Shown here in pieces: positions 11,101 to 23,900 of a stretch of 64,000 nucleotides of DNA (within the stretch, counting starts at the first letter, position 1; each line of letters starts with the position of its first letter). Below the pieces are notes generated by a model. It ran no database searches. It saw only the letters and a list, made by a program, of their open reading frames with translations, and was not told the DNA's origin. This stretch comes from Hetaerina americana (Eukaryota > Arthropoda > Insecta > Odonata > Calopterygidae). The translations under genes and the position numbers were made by a program. The DNA lies in assembly GCA_022747635.1 (NCBI GenBank), contig JAKTNV010000003.1, positions 95,101,454-95,165,453 on the forward strand, written 5' to 3'.

Positions 11101-14100
11101 AATGCTTTTGCTGCGGGGAAATCGTTCAGAGCATTTAATGGAACTTCGCGAATATTTTGAAAATTATCATTTTTGCTCTTTCAACCTCCACCTAATGTTT
11201 CAGCTAATTGTGGCAATATCATTTGTAAATTAATTAATATTCAATTGCCTCTTCCTATCGCGATATTAAATAAGCAGATGGCTCAACACAAAATAAATGT
11301 TCAGGTTATTTAATCCTCTAATTAGTTAAAAATCTTGTGCTTTAGTATTTTTGGTAATGTTATCTAACACAGTTTATTTCAGTGTTAATGTTATTAGTAT
11401 ATCTGAGGTGTTACAGTACGACCTTTCTGCTTTCTCAATGTATTTGATTGAATATTTGATAAACATTTTGACCCCGTGACCACGCGCTGATTTATTTTTT
11501 AACGATATGATTACTCCATGAGAGTAGAGTATCTCTTTGACATATAAAGGGAGGGTGTCCCAAGAATCACCTCACCGGAACTTTTGTGTTATCTTATCTT
11601 AATCTGGCTTTCAGGATATTTTATGTTCTAATCTAAAAGTAATACGGTGAAAACCATTAGGATTTGAGCCATCAAAATTGTCAATTCTCAGCCTAAAAAC
11701 TTCAACCTGTGAAGCTTATTATGTACTTAGTCAGGTATTGCAAGTTATTTTTGTCATTGAAGAAAAATGAATCATTTCGTTTCCTGTGCATGGCACATAC
11801 AAATAATTTTAAAATTGAGTGTGAAATGAAATTAGGTAATAAGTAGAACCTATAACAAATATTTAGTTGAATTTTAATTTTTTTAGTCGAATTCACTCCT
11901 AATTGAGTAGCTAAACTTATATTGAGTATGTAAACTAATATTTTTCAAGGTCCGGTAATTGATGCTATTCACCAGAACCTTTTCCTAATCGTATAGGTGT
12001 CAATTTATAGGTCACTTTTCACGGCATGACACAACGTCCACGTCAGAAGACTCCAGCCTACGATATTTGAGATAGCGAGCAAGAGTCGGTATTACTATTT
12101 TGATACAATTTAAGCAGTCATATATTATCACTTATCAACCATATATTGCGAAAACATAGGGTTATCTGCACAGCATTATCTGCATTGAATATTTTATCGT
12201 AACGTTGGTGTGATAAGTAAAGTCACTTCTTATTAACCCAGGGCGCATGAAATGGCTGGCCCAGAAAAAGTGGCTGGATGGACCTTTCTCCTTACTACCT
12301 ATCCTTATATACTGTCCTATCCTGAGTAAATATCACACCCACGGATTATCAGAATCATAAATTTGGTTTATCTCAGGGTGTCTTTTGGGATTTAGATTTG
12401 AACTTAGGCCCCTCCCTTCCAATCAAAAGTAGTCTGTTGTGTAATCACCCCCTGTCACACACCCTAGCGGTGGTTTGCAGGGGACTACTATGCAATGTAA
12501 TGCAGCAGTCGAGTGCTGTACCCACTGATTTAACTGCGGGACGCCATGAATGCGAGAAGTTTGTTGGAAGGAATTGAGTGGGTTTCCATAAGTTTTGTTT
12601 GATATTGTCTCACAATGGCAACTGAAAAACATGTGCAAAAGATAAATTCAGACAGTAATGTTTTTGAAAAATGTTTAACAATCTTCGTACATTAGAATAA
12701 CAGCCAATGTATTTTTTGATGCGGGGTTTGAATATGCGCATGCGCCAAACAGAAATCCTGAAAGGTCTAGCCGTTAATAACTTATGGAAACTCCCATTTT
12801 AGATTTTTTAAAGGCGATTTTAAATAAGCTACCAAAAAGCTAAAAGCCAATCTGGTGATAGCTATGGAATATGTTAAATTTAGGAATTGTAGATGATCTA
12901 AATACAAATTCCTCTTTTGTTTTTAATTATTCAAATGCCTTTACTACTATACTACGTTCCCTGCGTAAAAAATGCGGGCATCATCATAGTTCCAAGAGAA
13001 TTCGATTATAAAATAAGTTGCGAAAGAGCTTTCTGATAAATATTTTCACAATTATCGCGTTCAATTCACCTTAACGTTGATGTTACAGAGTATATGTATC
13101 GAACTATGTAGTATTGGCAATGGAAGTGAAATTAATGGAAAATTGTGAATGCACAGCTGGGAAAATCTATGACACAAGGAAATATTGTACATTGAGATGG
13201 TCGTTCAGAAATTTTGTGGAGGACTATTACCAGCCTTTGCGGCCAACAGAGAATGTTACCCTTCGATAATGTCTTATTCTTTAATATGCAAACTCCATTA
13301 ATATCTAAACCAATTATTTCTAAAATCTTTCATCTTGTTAAGTGGCTTCATTTAACTTTTCCCTCTCTACATTATAGAATAACATTCACCCACTCTTTTG
13401 GATGCTGTTACAGCTATTCATTTAATGAAGATCTTCGTCGAATCCTCCATGCATTAAAATGTTTGATGGTAATATTTCCAGGTATACAGTTCGTTGACAG
13501 CAGTCGCAGTTGGTACGTTGTTGTATCCATATTTTAACTCAACGGTTTCATAATTTCGTATCAAAAATATGAAACCTTAGATACAGATGCCAAATATTAC
13601 GTTATCAAATGGTCGCAATCGTTAAAAAAAGTATTCTCCAAATGAGCCTGCCGAAAGATTGCTTGTCCCAGTTCAGCGTACCCGGAGAGACAGCTTCACG
13701 TGAGACATGAGGAAGGCTCTTTGCGAATATTTTCTTTATGCTGCTGTGCAAGGGGAAGAAAAGTGACGTACGATAAAGAAAAGAATTCATGTTGGAAAGC
13801 TTCAGTAAAAATTATGACTAGTCGAATAGATGTTTCAGTTCGGTATCGTAAACCTTGTTCCAGCCCAGGCAAAAGAAACCGAGTTCTCAGCTTCCGAGTC
13901 CCGTGCGGTCATTCATGTTTATAGATGCCATTCAACGAGGCAACGCATACATTAAACACCGCCTGCGGATGGAGGTCGCTCCGCAATCTCCCATTATTTA
14001 TCGAATCCTGCTCCCGTAACGCCCGCCGTCATCCGAAAATTCAGATATTCCGTAAAACTTCCGCCTTGGATTTAATTTGCCGCGGGGGTTATGTCCTCTC

Positions 14101-15157
14101 CCTTTCAGCACGTTTGTATATCTCCTGTCACCAAATATGTATTCCAATCTATAATGGAGTTAAATGAAGGATAGGTTAAATAAATTACATGTTTTCTTAA
14201 TTCGTCGTACTTGAACAAAGTAAAATTAAAAATATTCTTTAGGTACGTTAATACTTGCCAAGGGAATTCCTTTCGAAATTAAGATTGCAGTGAGTTTAAT
14301 ATTGAACACTTTCCATTTTGACGATAAATTGTATTTACTGTAGGCACTGCAGTCCTTAATTTGAAAATAAATATGTAAATTGTAATTGGAAATTAACTTA
14401 ATGCCCTAAATTAGAAATAAACATAATATAATTAGATAAATGGGTTTTAATTCAGTGCATTAAGTATTAAAATCTTTATTAATTTTTCCCTCCAATTTCT
14501 AATATATGCTCACAGCTGTGGAGAATTTGATGACTGAACCACTTCCAAAAGGTTTTTAAAACTGGATGACGACTTAATTTTGTCCTTAAAAGCATTCCTT
14601 TGCTTATAGATAGCTACAGGAATTAAATTTTGACATCCTTGGAGTTGGAATGACAGTATTTGATCTATTTATTCTTGGGCGATTTGATGGAACTGAAGCT
14701 AAACTTGGATATGAATACTGAATTCCCCTGGAAATAACTAGACGACAATTTTTTTTCAAGTCTTTGGTATGGATGGCATTTCTATACTCTCGCGAGTTAC
14801 TGGAAATAATGGGCAGGGATCTTACAAATTTTTTATCAATTATTTTTATTTAACATTGAGTACCAGTACATTGAGGTATCTGATGCCAGATAAATGAATA
14901 TTTCGAATTTTAACGCGTTTTATAGATATTAACTGCTGAAAGTTCACGTTTTCATTAAAATGTAAGTAAAGTTTTATTAATTAGAGGGTGAGTTAGTGTT
15001 ACTTGACGTTTTTGGTTCGAGGAGTAGAAATAAACTTTCTAGTCACGCTTACTCACCTCGTAGTAGAAGGAATTAAATTGATCCTCATAAGATATGTGGG
15101 TAACACAGCGGAACTTAAATTTATATTGTCTGCTTATTAAACTTTTAAAGGAAAAGC
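8159..15157. other. long AT-rich non-coding stretch
   Basis: Seven kilobases without a recognisable gene, RNA or transposon. Frames of 60-111 codons occur on both strands but have AT-driven composition, no shared codon pattern and no domain. A slightly GC-richer patch at about 10680-11060 and another at 13680-14110 hold such frames too. Intronic or intergenic. Confidence 0.55.
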
Positions 15158-15240
15158 TTAGCTTTGGTTTCCACGTAGCATTTATTTAGCACAGCATTGT
15201 GTTTTGCTAAATAAATTTTATAGGGAAAACAAAGTTATCT
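15158..15240. ncRNA. imperfect hairpin, possible microRNA precursor or foldback
   Basis: A perfect 11-bp terminal stem (tttatttagca at 15181-15191 with its complement at 15205-15215) closes a 13-nt loop. Beyond an internal loop a second paired block follows: gctttggtttcc at 15161-15172 against 15223-15234, about ten of twelve positions. The overall shape is like a pre-microRNA, but the AT-rich stem makes chance more likely than for the hairpin at 7283. Confidence 0.2.
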
Positions 15241-16129
15241 TTTTTTTAATGTAAGATTTTACCGGAGTTACAGCGGATACAGTTGACCCGATTAAGAAAA
15301 TAGATTAAATACGTTTTAGAGTGCAGCACTGATTCCATGACATGCAGTTAGTACCATCACCCTCGCGGACCATTAGTAAAAAATTGGTTTGAAACAGCAT
15401 TCAACTAATTTCTTTTATCAGCCAACCTCTTGCATACGCATTCATTCTCTGTAAGGCCTACCATTATTTGTTTCCCCTATCTCAGTGATCAAAGCCCCAA
15501 GGTCTTCTCATCCACTTTGCCATCGACGACCGTGGCCAAGCGGTTGGCTTAATAATTATAAAATAGTTATGGACCCTTTCACAAGTTGGTTAAAGCATGT
15601 ATGTAACCCTCCATTGAATGTTTTTGAACTATTATCAATGTGTCCACCGCTTTATTTATGTTGAGTCTGAATGTGAATGAAAACGCAGGATTAGAACGGT
15701 ATATTTTGCCTTTTCAAAAACTAAATTTAAGGTTAATTTTCTGTATGAGGAATGTAAAGTGAGCGAGCGCAACGTCAGTAAATACGGAAGCTTACAGCAT
15801 AAACTTCTCCAAAGTGAAGCTACATGAACTTCATTTTTTTATTGACATATTCTTCCTCACATATCTACTTGTTTTGTAAATGTATGTAGGCTGTTCCATC
15901 ACTGTAATGAACGTGTGTCAGTGGCTGTGTAGATGTATTCCGACAACCTTTTATTACAGGCTCGTTGGATAATTATCCTATTTGTACAATAGAAATATGT
16001 GGAAAAGCCTCATCAGTTGAATAGTTGCGCTCGAAAATGCCGCTCCCTGAAGGAATCATCGAACGTTTCAAAGTTCATTAGCTTTTGCAAAATATTGGAT
16101 GTGTTCGTTTTCATCTCTCGGCTAACCAT
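15241..16129. other. AT-rich non-coding stretch
   Basis: No gene is recognised. It includes the tRNA-Ser-like fragment at 15525-15550, listed separately. Confidence 0.5.
15525..15550 (+). repeat. tRNA-Ser/Leu-like 5' fragment
   Basis: The stretch gaccgtggccaagcggttgg matches the start and A box of serine or leucine tRNAs (acceptor end, GTGGCCnAGYGGTT). The sequence then turns AT-rich with no anticodon arm, variable arm or B box, so it is not a functional tRNA gene. It may be the truncated head of a tRNA-Ser-derived SINE. Confidence 0.35.
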
Positions 16130-17560
16130 TTCAATTTTCTTTTTTCTTCCCTAGTCGCTCTCCTACAACTTCGATGCCCCCCTTTCCGTCTGAATATCGC
16201 TCCCCTCGTCTGCCCGTTCTCCCAAGTTCAGTATGCCTTTCCTTCCCCCTTTTCCCGCCCATCCTCCCCCCACCAAAAATCTCCGTCGGCGCAAGGGAAT
16301 CCGGAAAGCGCGGTCCTCTCAGGGCGTCAGCAGAGAGCCTCGCCCCCGGCATCTCCTATCCCCTTCCCGTTCCCCTATAAATCCCTAACCCCATCCTTGA
16401 GTCCCTCCCGTCCCTGCTGCCCCTACCCCTTGTCCTCACCTGGATACTATTTTTGGTGGCGACAACGGCGGAAGCAGGGACACGGCGGACTGAATGGGGG
16501 GATGGGAACGTGAGAGAGGAGGAGAAGGGGGGGCTAAACGATTCGGAACTACAACGTTCCCCTCCTCTTAGCACAAAAAATAAAGAAATTGAAAATAATC
16601 TGCTCAATCTCAGCGGTTAAACAATATCACTATAAATACGCGCCATCGTCCCTCCCACAGTCGTGCATCCGACCTCTTAATCATTCAGTCTCTCTCTTCC
16701 ACATGTTCCCTCGGATGCCTTCTCTCCCCTCCTGCGACGCGGCCCTCATCTTCCCGCACCCCTCCTCTCGCGAACCTCATCCACTCTCCAACCATCCATC
16801 AAGGGTCAAAAGACCTTCAGGAGTCGCACGCTGGGGATTCCCGCTCCGATCATTGAACACCTTCACCCATTTCGTCCCGCCCCCCCAACCCCCAAACTTT
16901 TCCCTGGTGGTCAATAAGAGTCGTTTGTGTGTGCAATTGGAACGGTTGCATTTAGTGGAGCATTACCAGTGATCCTCTTCAAGGTTTCGCAATTGGTGTT
17001 CTCTCTCCTTCGACTAAGTACTGCTTTTCCTTTTAATTATCCCGGGAGTTGGTAAACTATTTAGACGGGAAAGGTGGATGGTGCGACCTTGAGGGAAAAG
17101 AGAGAGAGAGAGGGTCGATTTAAGAGTAACGTTTGGGGAAGCGGGGGATTAAGTTGGATTGGACGACCCTCGGTGGTAGATTTATTCCGGCTAGCCCAGG
17201 CGTTTGGGGCGTTACGGGGTCGATTCTATTGTGAAACGTCGTCTCCCCGCAGCTTCGGACGGTGCCTGTCTCAGAGGGTCGCGAAATAGGTGGGAGGAAG
17301 GAGACTTCGTGACCCTCCCTCCTTCCCGACTCCCCATGCCCTCCCCTTCCCCCCGGCAGTCGCCTCGGACCACCCCGAACCCGAGTTTTCCACTCTTCCC
17401 CCTCGGCGTCCCTGGAACGGAAGGGATCTGATGGTGGGGTGAGGCGACTTAATTGGCATTTCGTGCATTAGCGACATGCGTGCGAGGTCGCCTGAGCAAA
17501 ATAAAGAAATGATACGGAGGGGGGAAGGGGGAGAAAGGGAGTGTGGCGAGGGAGGTAGGG
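16130..17560. other. GC-rich, strand-asymmetric islands
   Basis: Two pyrimidine-rich blocks (about 16145-16470 and 16640-16905) are followed by a CpG-rich block (17060-17430) and a purine-rich block (17515-17565). TATA-like strings occur (CTATAAATCC near 16374; ACTATAAATAC near 16629). An AG run lies near 17098-17114. Overlapping frames up to 142 codons are proline/serine-rich on one strand and glycine/arginine-rich on the other, as composition alone predicts. No exon can be defended. Confidence 0.5.
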
Positions 17561-19031
17561 AAATGGGAAGATTGAAATTTTTCTGTTCCGTTGTCATTTC
17601 GGGACGGAATTTCTCGAAAGGCTTGGCATGAGGTGAAATTGTCCTAATCGTGAAACGAAAACGGTTGGACGTCGCTTTTATCTTCCTCGTCTTTTTACGC
17701 TCTTTTTGTTGTAAGGGACCCAGGGGATCGGTGGCGTGTGTCGAGTGCTGGTGGGGTAGAAGGAAGAGGGAATGTCACTCCGAAATCCTCGGCGCTTTCG
17801 TTTTCATTTTTCCAAAATTCTCATGATATTTTTATTGAGCCCAGCAAACGGTTTTCTTATTCTATCCATTTTACTACCCGTGTTCAACAGGATATTGAGA
17901 AGGGGCACACGCTAAGTTAAAATTTGTTTTCCCGTTTTATGCAGCAATTTACAGTGGTGATGTGATGGCTTATGCTGATCATTTTAACTGTGATAATTAA
18001 ATGACAGAGGCTAAAAATAATGATTTCTGCATTAATGGGTATGAAATAAGTTTCCCCATCTTCACTGCTTGTCTTCATTTGAAATCGTAGCATTCCACAA
18101 TTAATTGCATGCAAATGTTCGTTTCAAGTTATTTAAACAAATGCAAGGACAAATGAATGAGGTAAATGATAAATCTTATAATTATTATGTTAGCATTTTT
18201 GTCACGAATATATTCCCTCAGGACTCAAATTTGAATTTAGTGTAAATCAAAGTTAATTAATATCACAGAACAGAACAGTAAGAACCTGAATTCAGTTTCA
18301 GCAAAAATCAATGTATATTACTTGGTTGAAAGCATAATTAAACTAAATAAAACGGCGCAGATATTCATTAATTTACATGTCATACATACATTGATTTTTG
18401 GTATACTATTGAAATTTGAAATTCGTTGATTTTCCATGGAAGATTCACGATCAAGAAATAAGCGAATGAATTTTATTCTATTTTTAAATTTAAATCAAAA
18501 TTATCTCAGCAATATAACAAATAATCATTTATATGATTCTCACGGTGTCACCTATCACAAAATAGCCTTTTAATTGACGAAAAGAAAGGAATTATTGCAT
18601 TACGAAGTAACTCTCATCTCATTTTAATAGTATATCAATATCCATGGAATATTTTATTTGATTTGGTAAGCCGATTTCTACTAATAATATCCGAGATATA
18701 ATAACTATTTGGCATAAGTTAATTAGAAGATAAATTTGGTGAAATAGATTTTTAAAAAGTCGTTTGGTGTTGTGTGCTAACTTTGGATGAGTATTGGTGT
18801 GCAGCATCACCAAGTAGTCATTGTATCAACACCAAGGGAACAGTTTATTTTCCTAGGATGGGACCGGAAAAACCCCTTGGGGCATTTGTTTTTCGTCATA
18901 AGGTAAAGGCGTTCATTGTTTTTAGATTTCATTAATTTATTGCATGGCACGGATAATTTTTCGGTGGTTAATAAGGGTGAAATATTTCCTCCCTAATAAA
19001 AATTCTAAATATCTCTAAGACCAGCTTTTTA
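17561..19031. other. AT-rich non-coding stretch
   Basis: I see nothing recognisable here; the frames are short and AT-driven. Confidence 0.5.
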
Positions 19032-19112
19032 AGTTGATCTGTCGGAATTCTCAAGCTAAATGTCATGATTTTCCATCATGACATTTACCTTTGTTAATTC
19101 TGTAGATCAGAT
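19032..19112. ncRNA. extended hairpin, possible microRNA precursor
   Basis: A perfect 12-bp inner stem (taaatgtcatga at 19057-19068, complement 19076-19087) encloses a 7-nt loop. The arms continue to pair imperfectly outward: GGAATT near 19044-19049 against AATTC near 19096-19100, and GATCT near 19036-19040 against AGATC near 19104-19108. This gives an irregular stem of about 80 nt in total. The small loop is tight for a microRNA, so a foldback or chance palindrome is possible. Confidence 0.22.
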
Positions 19113-20149
19113 CAGGTACCGCTAGAATGCTTCACAATGTTATGGATTGTATTGTTAATATTTTATGATTTGCGGATAGTAAAGCTAGAGTGGAACTTGA
19201 AACATATTTTTGGATACAATAGATTTGATTCTAAACATAGACATGCTAGTCATGTGCATAAAGAGACTCTTTGAAGGTAAACTTACGCATATTACTTATG
19301 CTCCCTCCACACGCCCTTACGGCGGCTCGCGGGGCATTATGGAAATGTAGATAAACATTGGAATTTATAATATTCTATAATTAAGACTGTAATCTATAAT
19401 GCCTAAGTTTGTTGATTCTATTGACTGACCATTGATTTCAAATCAGTTGATGAGGCATGCTAATAATAATATTTTTTTCGCGAAAATTTACCGTTAAAAT
19501 TTTCTTCCTCCACCTTATACGTAAGTCAGTAACCGATAGCAGTACGTCGATAGAAAATGAATCTTCCTCGCCGTATCTTGTCTAAGTTTAAGTGTTATTT
19601 CGTTTCACAAGTTTCTACGAATTAATACGGTTTTTAATTAATGGAAATATAGTTTTATATATACTTTTTGAATTAGTTATAGAATGACGTGCTAGTGATG
19701 GGCATTCATTTTAATGCATTGGTTTACAGGAGTCAACACCATTTAGGTGCATTGTAAGTATTTTTCAAATCACGAATAAAAATTAAGAACGCCATTTTAA
19801 ACGTAGAATGCAAAACATATTTGAAAGTAATTCTCATGCATCTTTAGAAAATAAATTAATCTATTTGGATTAAGTTACATGGTTTTTCGTTATTAGGGTT
19901 TTGTGGAGAAAATGTACCCTTTTTCTCCCTAAATCAATCGATTAAAAATTACTTTTAATATATTGTGAAAGTTTCATCCCAATTCATGTAGATTAGATCA
20001 ACGGCTTGCGTCTTGTTCAACGATTTCGTAATTTTGTCCCTTTCTCCTCCGTTTTTCACTTACCTCTTTTCATTAAAATTAGACCTGTTCGGTAGGCTTA
20101 AAAAAATATTGTATGTAGACGTTTCTCCCGGGCCAAAAGTATGAGAATG
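19113..20149. other. AT-rich non-coding stretch
   Basis: No gene is seen. The string gtgatgggcattca near 19696 resembles hAT-type terminal repeats, but no partner end was found. Confidence 0.45.
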
Positions 20150-20960
20150 CTATTCGGATGAAATCAACGTTCCCTTGCCTTGATTGCAGCGAAGCCGTGG
20201 CCCACTGTACACCGTCTCAGGGAAGTTTCCGTTTTTGGAACGGAATGCGTAAACAGTCAACTCCCATGCATGGACGCACGCAAGGCCGTCAGAGCGGCCG
20301 TTTACTCTCCGCTGGGCACCGGACAGCCTGAGACTCTTCCGTCGACACCTGGCGCTTTTACTCAATGCCCGCCGTCGCTTTCCGCTCGTCCACGGCGCGA
20401 AACTTTTCGAGAGCGGTTTGCGTCAAACGAAATGCAAGGAAAGGCATCGAGGCGGGGAATTCCCCTCTTCCCCTTCCCGATCCGCCCCATACATGTTGTG
20501 GCTGTTTTCACAACGAGAGAGAGCCGACGACTCCTCCTCCACCTCTTCCCCCCAGGACCTCCTCCTTCATTCCTTCGTAGAAACTCCTCTTATGTTTTGA
20601 CTCCCTTGCGGATGCGAATCGGTCGCATTCGGATGTTTTCTCCTCGGTTTCTCAACAGCATAGCGTGCCAAGAGAAATCTTCCACATTGCACCCTCCCTC
20701 CCCCACCCCCTCGTCTCTCTCTCACCCCGCATGGATCTCGCTCCCTTCCTCCGCGGACTCTCCCCCTCCGCCCAGGCTGCCACAGTCGAAGAGTAATGCC
20801 TCCGTCTCCGGTCGGTTGTAATTTTTCTTCTCGTGAAGAATGGGACGCGTAGAAAAATAATAATGTGGACAGGGAAAAAGGGGAGTAGTGAGAGAGGGGA
20901 AAATCCGGAGAGGGAGAAGAGAAGGGAGTGAGGTCTAGCGGATGGGAAGAGTGAGGAGGT
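20150..20960. other. CpG-rich island with a 213-codon open frame
   Basis: The block is GC- and CpG-rich. Its right end is pyrimidine-rich (20690-20790), then switches to purine-rich (20860-20960). A plus-strand frame of 213 codons (20180-20821) is one of the longest in the window. Its product is rich in Pro, Ser and Arg and shows no domain, transmembrane segment or repeat; the opposite strand is also open over 151 codons (20567-21022). I regard it as a likely CpG island whose long frame follows from few AT-rich stop codons, but a real exon is not excluded. Confidence 0.45.
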
Positions 20961-23900
20961 GTCTGAAGGGCTGTCGTCATTTTATGCTGATTTAAAAGGG
21001 GAAATACAGATTCCGCCAGCATTTACAGTGCAATAATTGAAACGAGCTCCACCCGATCCCCGTACATAATTTTTTATCCTTTCCTAAAAATAGCATAGAT
21101 TTGTATGATTTTTAATACATTTTAATAAGAGCATAAATTTGTGGACCCAAATTGATTGCATGTATTTTTATATTTTCATTCAATTTGAAGTTATTCTCAA
21201 AATCATGCTTATATTTTGCGCTTCGACTATGTAAATACGACGGTAAGAATATTTTTTCGTAATTATTAATTTTCTAGATGATAGTTTGGGCACAAAACTA
21301 TATTTGTAGGTTTTTGATTCCTGCCGTGTGTTGATGTTAGTAATTTTAGTTCGTATACTTGTATAGAAGTAATTCTAATCCTTAACTAGTTGTAATTCTA
21401 GTCCCTTCAAATGTCCTGAGATACCTGTAAGTTCAGGGGCACTCCGTGATTATATAGCGTGGTTTTCTGTAAAAAGACATCATTAACCTATTTTCTTCTT
21501 CCATTCCATTCCAAAGTCCAATGGCGTACTCTTTTGCATCATTATTTTTTAGGCAGATTTAACGAATTATGTTCGATTTTTTAGGTGAAGAGAATGATTT
21601 TTTTCGAAGAATCGATTCATTTAATTTCTTATTCCAATTTCTTAACTCTCCCTCTGAGCGATCACAGAAATGTTAACTGATATTTTACGTATTTTAAGTT
21701 CTAGAAACTGAGCCATATTTTTTCTAGAAACAGAACCATAATTTTCTATTTGTTGTACAGGTTTTAGCAATATAATCATTTAATTTCATAATTTTTCATT
21801 TTGGCTCAAAGCAGAAGATCTGACTAGGCCTGTGCACAAAGTAAAATTTTCGATCAGTTCATGGAAGAAAACTGACCGACATTTAATCGTTTCGACTTCA
21901 TCAAAACACTGAAAGCTTTCCATTAAATCGAATTTCAACCCAACCTATGCTTCTGACGACTATCAGTATTTTTGAAACAATGCAATATTTTTCAAAAATC
22001 GCCAATGATCAAGTTCGATGTTCAGCCTGAAGATATTATTACTCTCCTATCTCCATTAGTTAAATGGGTAACCAAATTTTTATGAGGTGAAACCTAATAA
22101 AAATCTTGAGAAATTGATTGCTGGGCCACCCATGAGGGAATGTGGTGACCAGGGGGTTGTAATGATCAAGGTCCTTAGGCAGCTCTAACCAGAAGCCCTG
22201 CCTCGAAATCCATCGATATGTCACAAGTTTGATCTGCAGCCTTGCGTGGAGCTTTGTGAGAGTCATGGGATTATAAAATGTGTAATAAAATGGGAAAATA
22301 AAATGAGAATATCATAGATAGGGACTGGGCCTCGAGGAAGCTATATGTACATTTTTAAATAATTACACCACTGAAGACTATCGGTTGATCGAGTCCATAC
22401 ACGATCACATGTACTTCATACACATTTTGGAGATATAAAGTATTACGTCCGTGTAGGAATTATCTGAAAGCAATAGATGACTCATTGCCAGAGAGAAAAC
22501 TTTGATTCTAGAACATATCGCCTCGTGTATATGGTACCATACATTTTTGTATCATTTTAAGGTTTATTCGATGAAGCAATAATGAAATCATTGTCATAAA
22601 ATGTCATTGACTCTTCGCTGAAACAGCCACGCACCGTAAACAAATGAAAAAGGAAAATTAGCTTGTTTTCTCGGAAAGTATGTATAGGGAATTAATAATA
22701 TGCATGGCGAATCTTATTTTGAATTTCTCTGGCGTTATATCATCGTTATCGTTCATGTAAGCAAAATTTTTGGTTAGTTCGTTTCAGCCTATATTGGGAA
22801 TCTCATATTTCCGTCGTACTTTGGACTATTCTAGTCATCTGCAATTTGTAAAGATGTGGAAATCCCCTGTTCCTTAATGGAACGTACTAAATCAAAGTGG
22901 AACGTTAGGTAATATATCTTAAGAAGTATTTTCCGAAATCGCTGAACTAGATTGAAAATCATTGGGTTCGGATACGGGCAATATAAACTCGTGTTGTAAA
23001 AACAACTAGCTGTAGTCAAGATTCGAAGTCGGAATTTTAATGGCTGTATTAAAATAGAAAGAGAACTATTATGACTCCCGTGAAATTCCAACTAGTACCT
23101 TTTCCTCTCTTGAAATCGACAATAATATTATTTTCAAAGCATTAGTTTTGACTATCGCATACGCAAAATTATTCCCCATATATGTCTATTTTCAATTATT
23201 TGGTATCGTAAACGTTCATATACTTAAATAAAATACATGGGGTGAGAAATTAACAATAAACTCCATTTGCATACGACAAATGTTCGATAAAATATATGAG
23301 TTCCTGTATATGTCGCATTTGCGAAGTGTACTCCTGTATTCCTTTCTATGGATGGATGGATGTATTGATATCGTTAAAGAGAGTTACAAAAAATTATTTA
23401 CACCTATGGAAAAGTTAAATGTCAGTTCTATATTGTCTCTGGGTATGTCTTTTGATGAAGCAGTATGGATATTTAATAGAAATACTTCTTTAAAAACAAC
23501 TAGATTTGAGAGCGTTTTGTTGCTAGCTCTCAACGTGATCTTCTTCGGGTTTTTTCTGTTAATTTTTCAGCAAAAATAATTTTTATTCCATCTATGGTTC
23601 ACAAATAGCCTTCGCTCTATTAGATTATCTTCCATGATTCCATGTACATGTATATATCCTTTCCATGAACATTAGTTTATCCAAAATATGGTACTCAGCC
23701 ATAACATTTGAATATATCGGTTTATCTAAATATTTCCCTGGGAAAAATAATTCTACCGTAATGCGACTGTTCACAGAGCACTTATAAATTGGCATCATTT
23801 TAGAGGGTTTAGTTGAGCGAAGATTTACGAGGCAAAATAAAAGTTATTTTTGCAGGGCAATTAACTGAAAAAACCGTGGAGTTTTGTTTATTTTAGAGTA

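Noticed and set aside
19108..19120. TCAGGTACC, as at the start of insect miR-275
   Set aside because: Only nine bases agree; the rest of the mature sequence and a matching hairpin are missing, and the bases lie at the edge of a different hairpin.
19690..19710. hAT-transposon-like terminal repeat (TGATGGGCA type); a similar string near 21827
   Set aside because: No matching opposite end, no 8-bp target duplication and no transposase nearby.
20180..20821. 213-codon plus-strand open frame
   Set aside because: It is Pro/Ser/Arg-rich, has open frames on other registers and the opposite strand, and has no recognisable motif; few stop codons are expected in a CpG-rich block.
23280..23579. 99-codon plus frame with hydrophobic C-terminus
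   Set aside because: AT-rich composition alone gives Phe/Leu/Ile-rich frames; there is no homology I know and no flanking signals.
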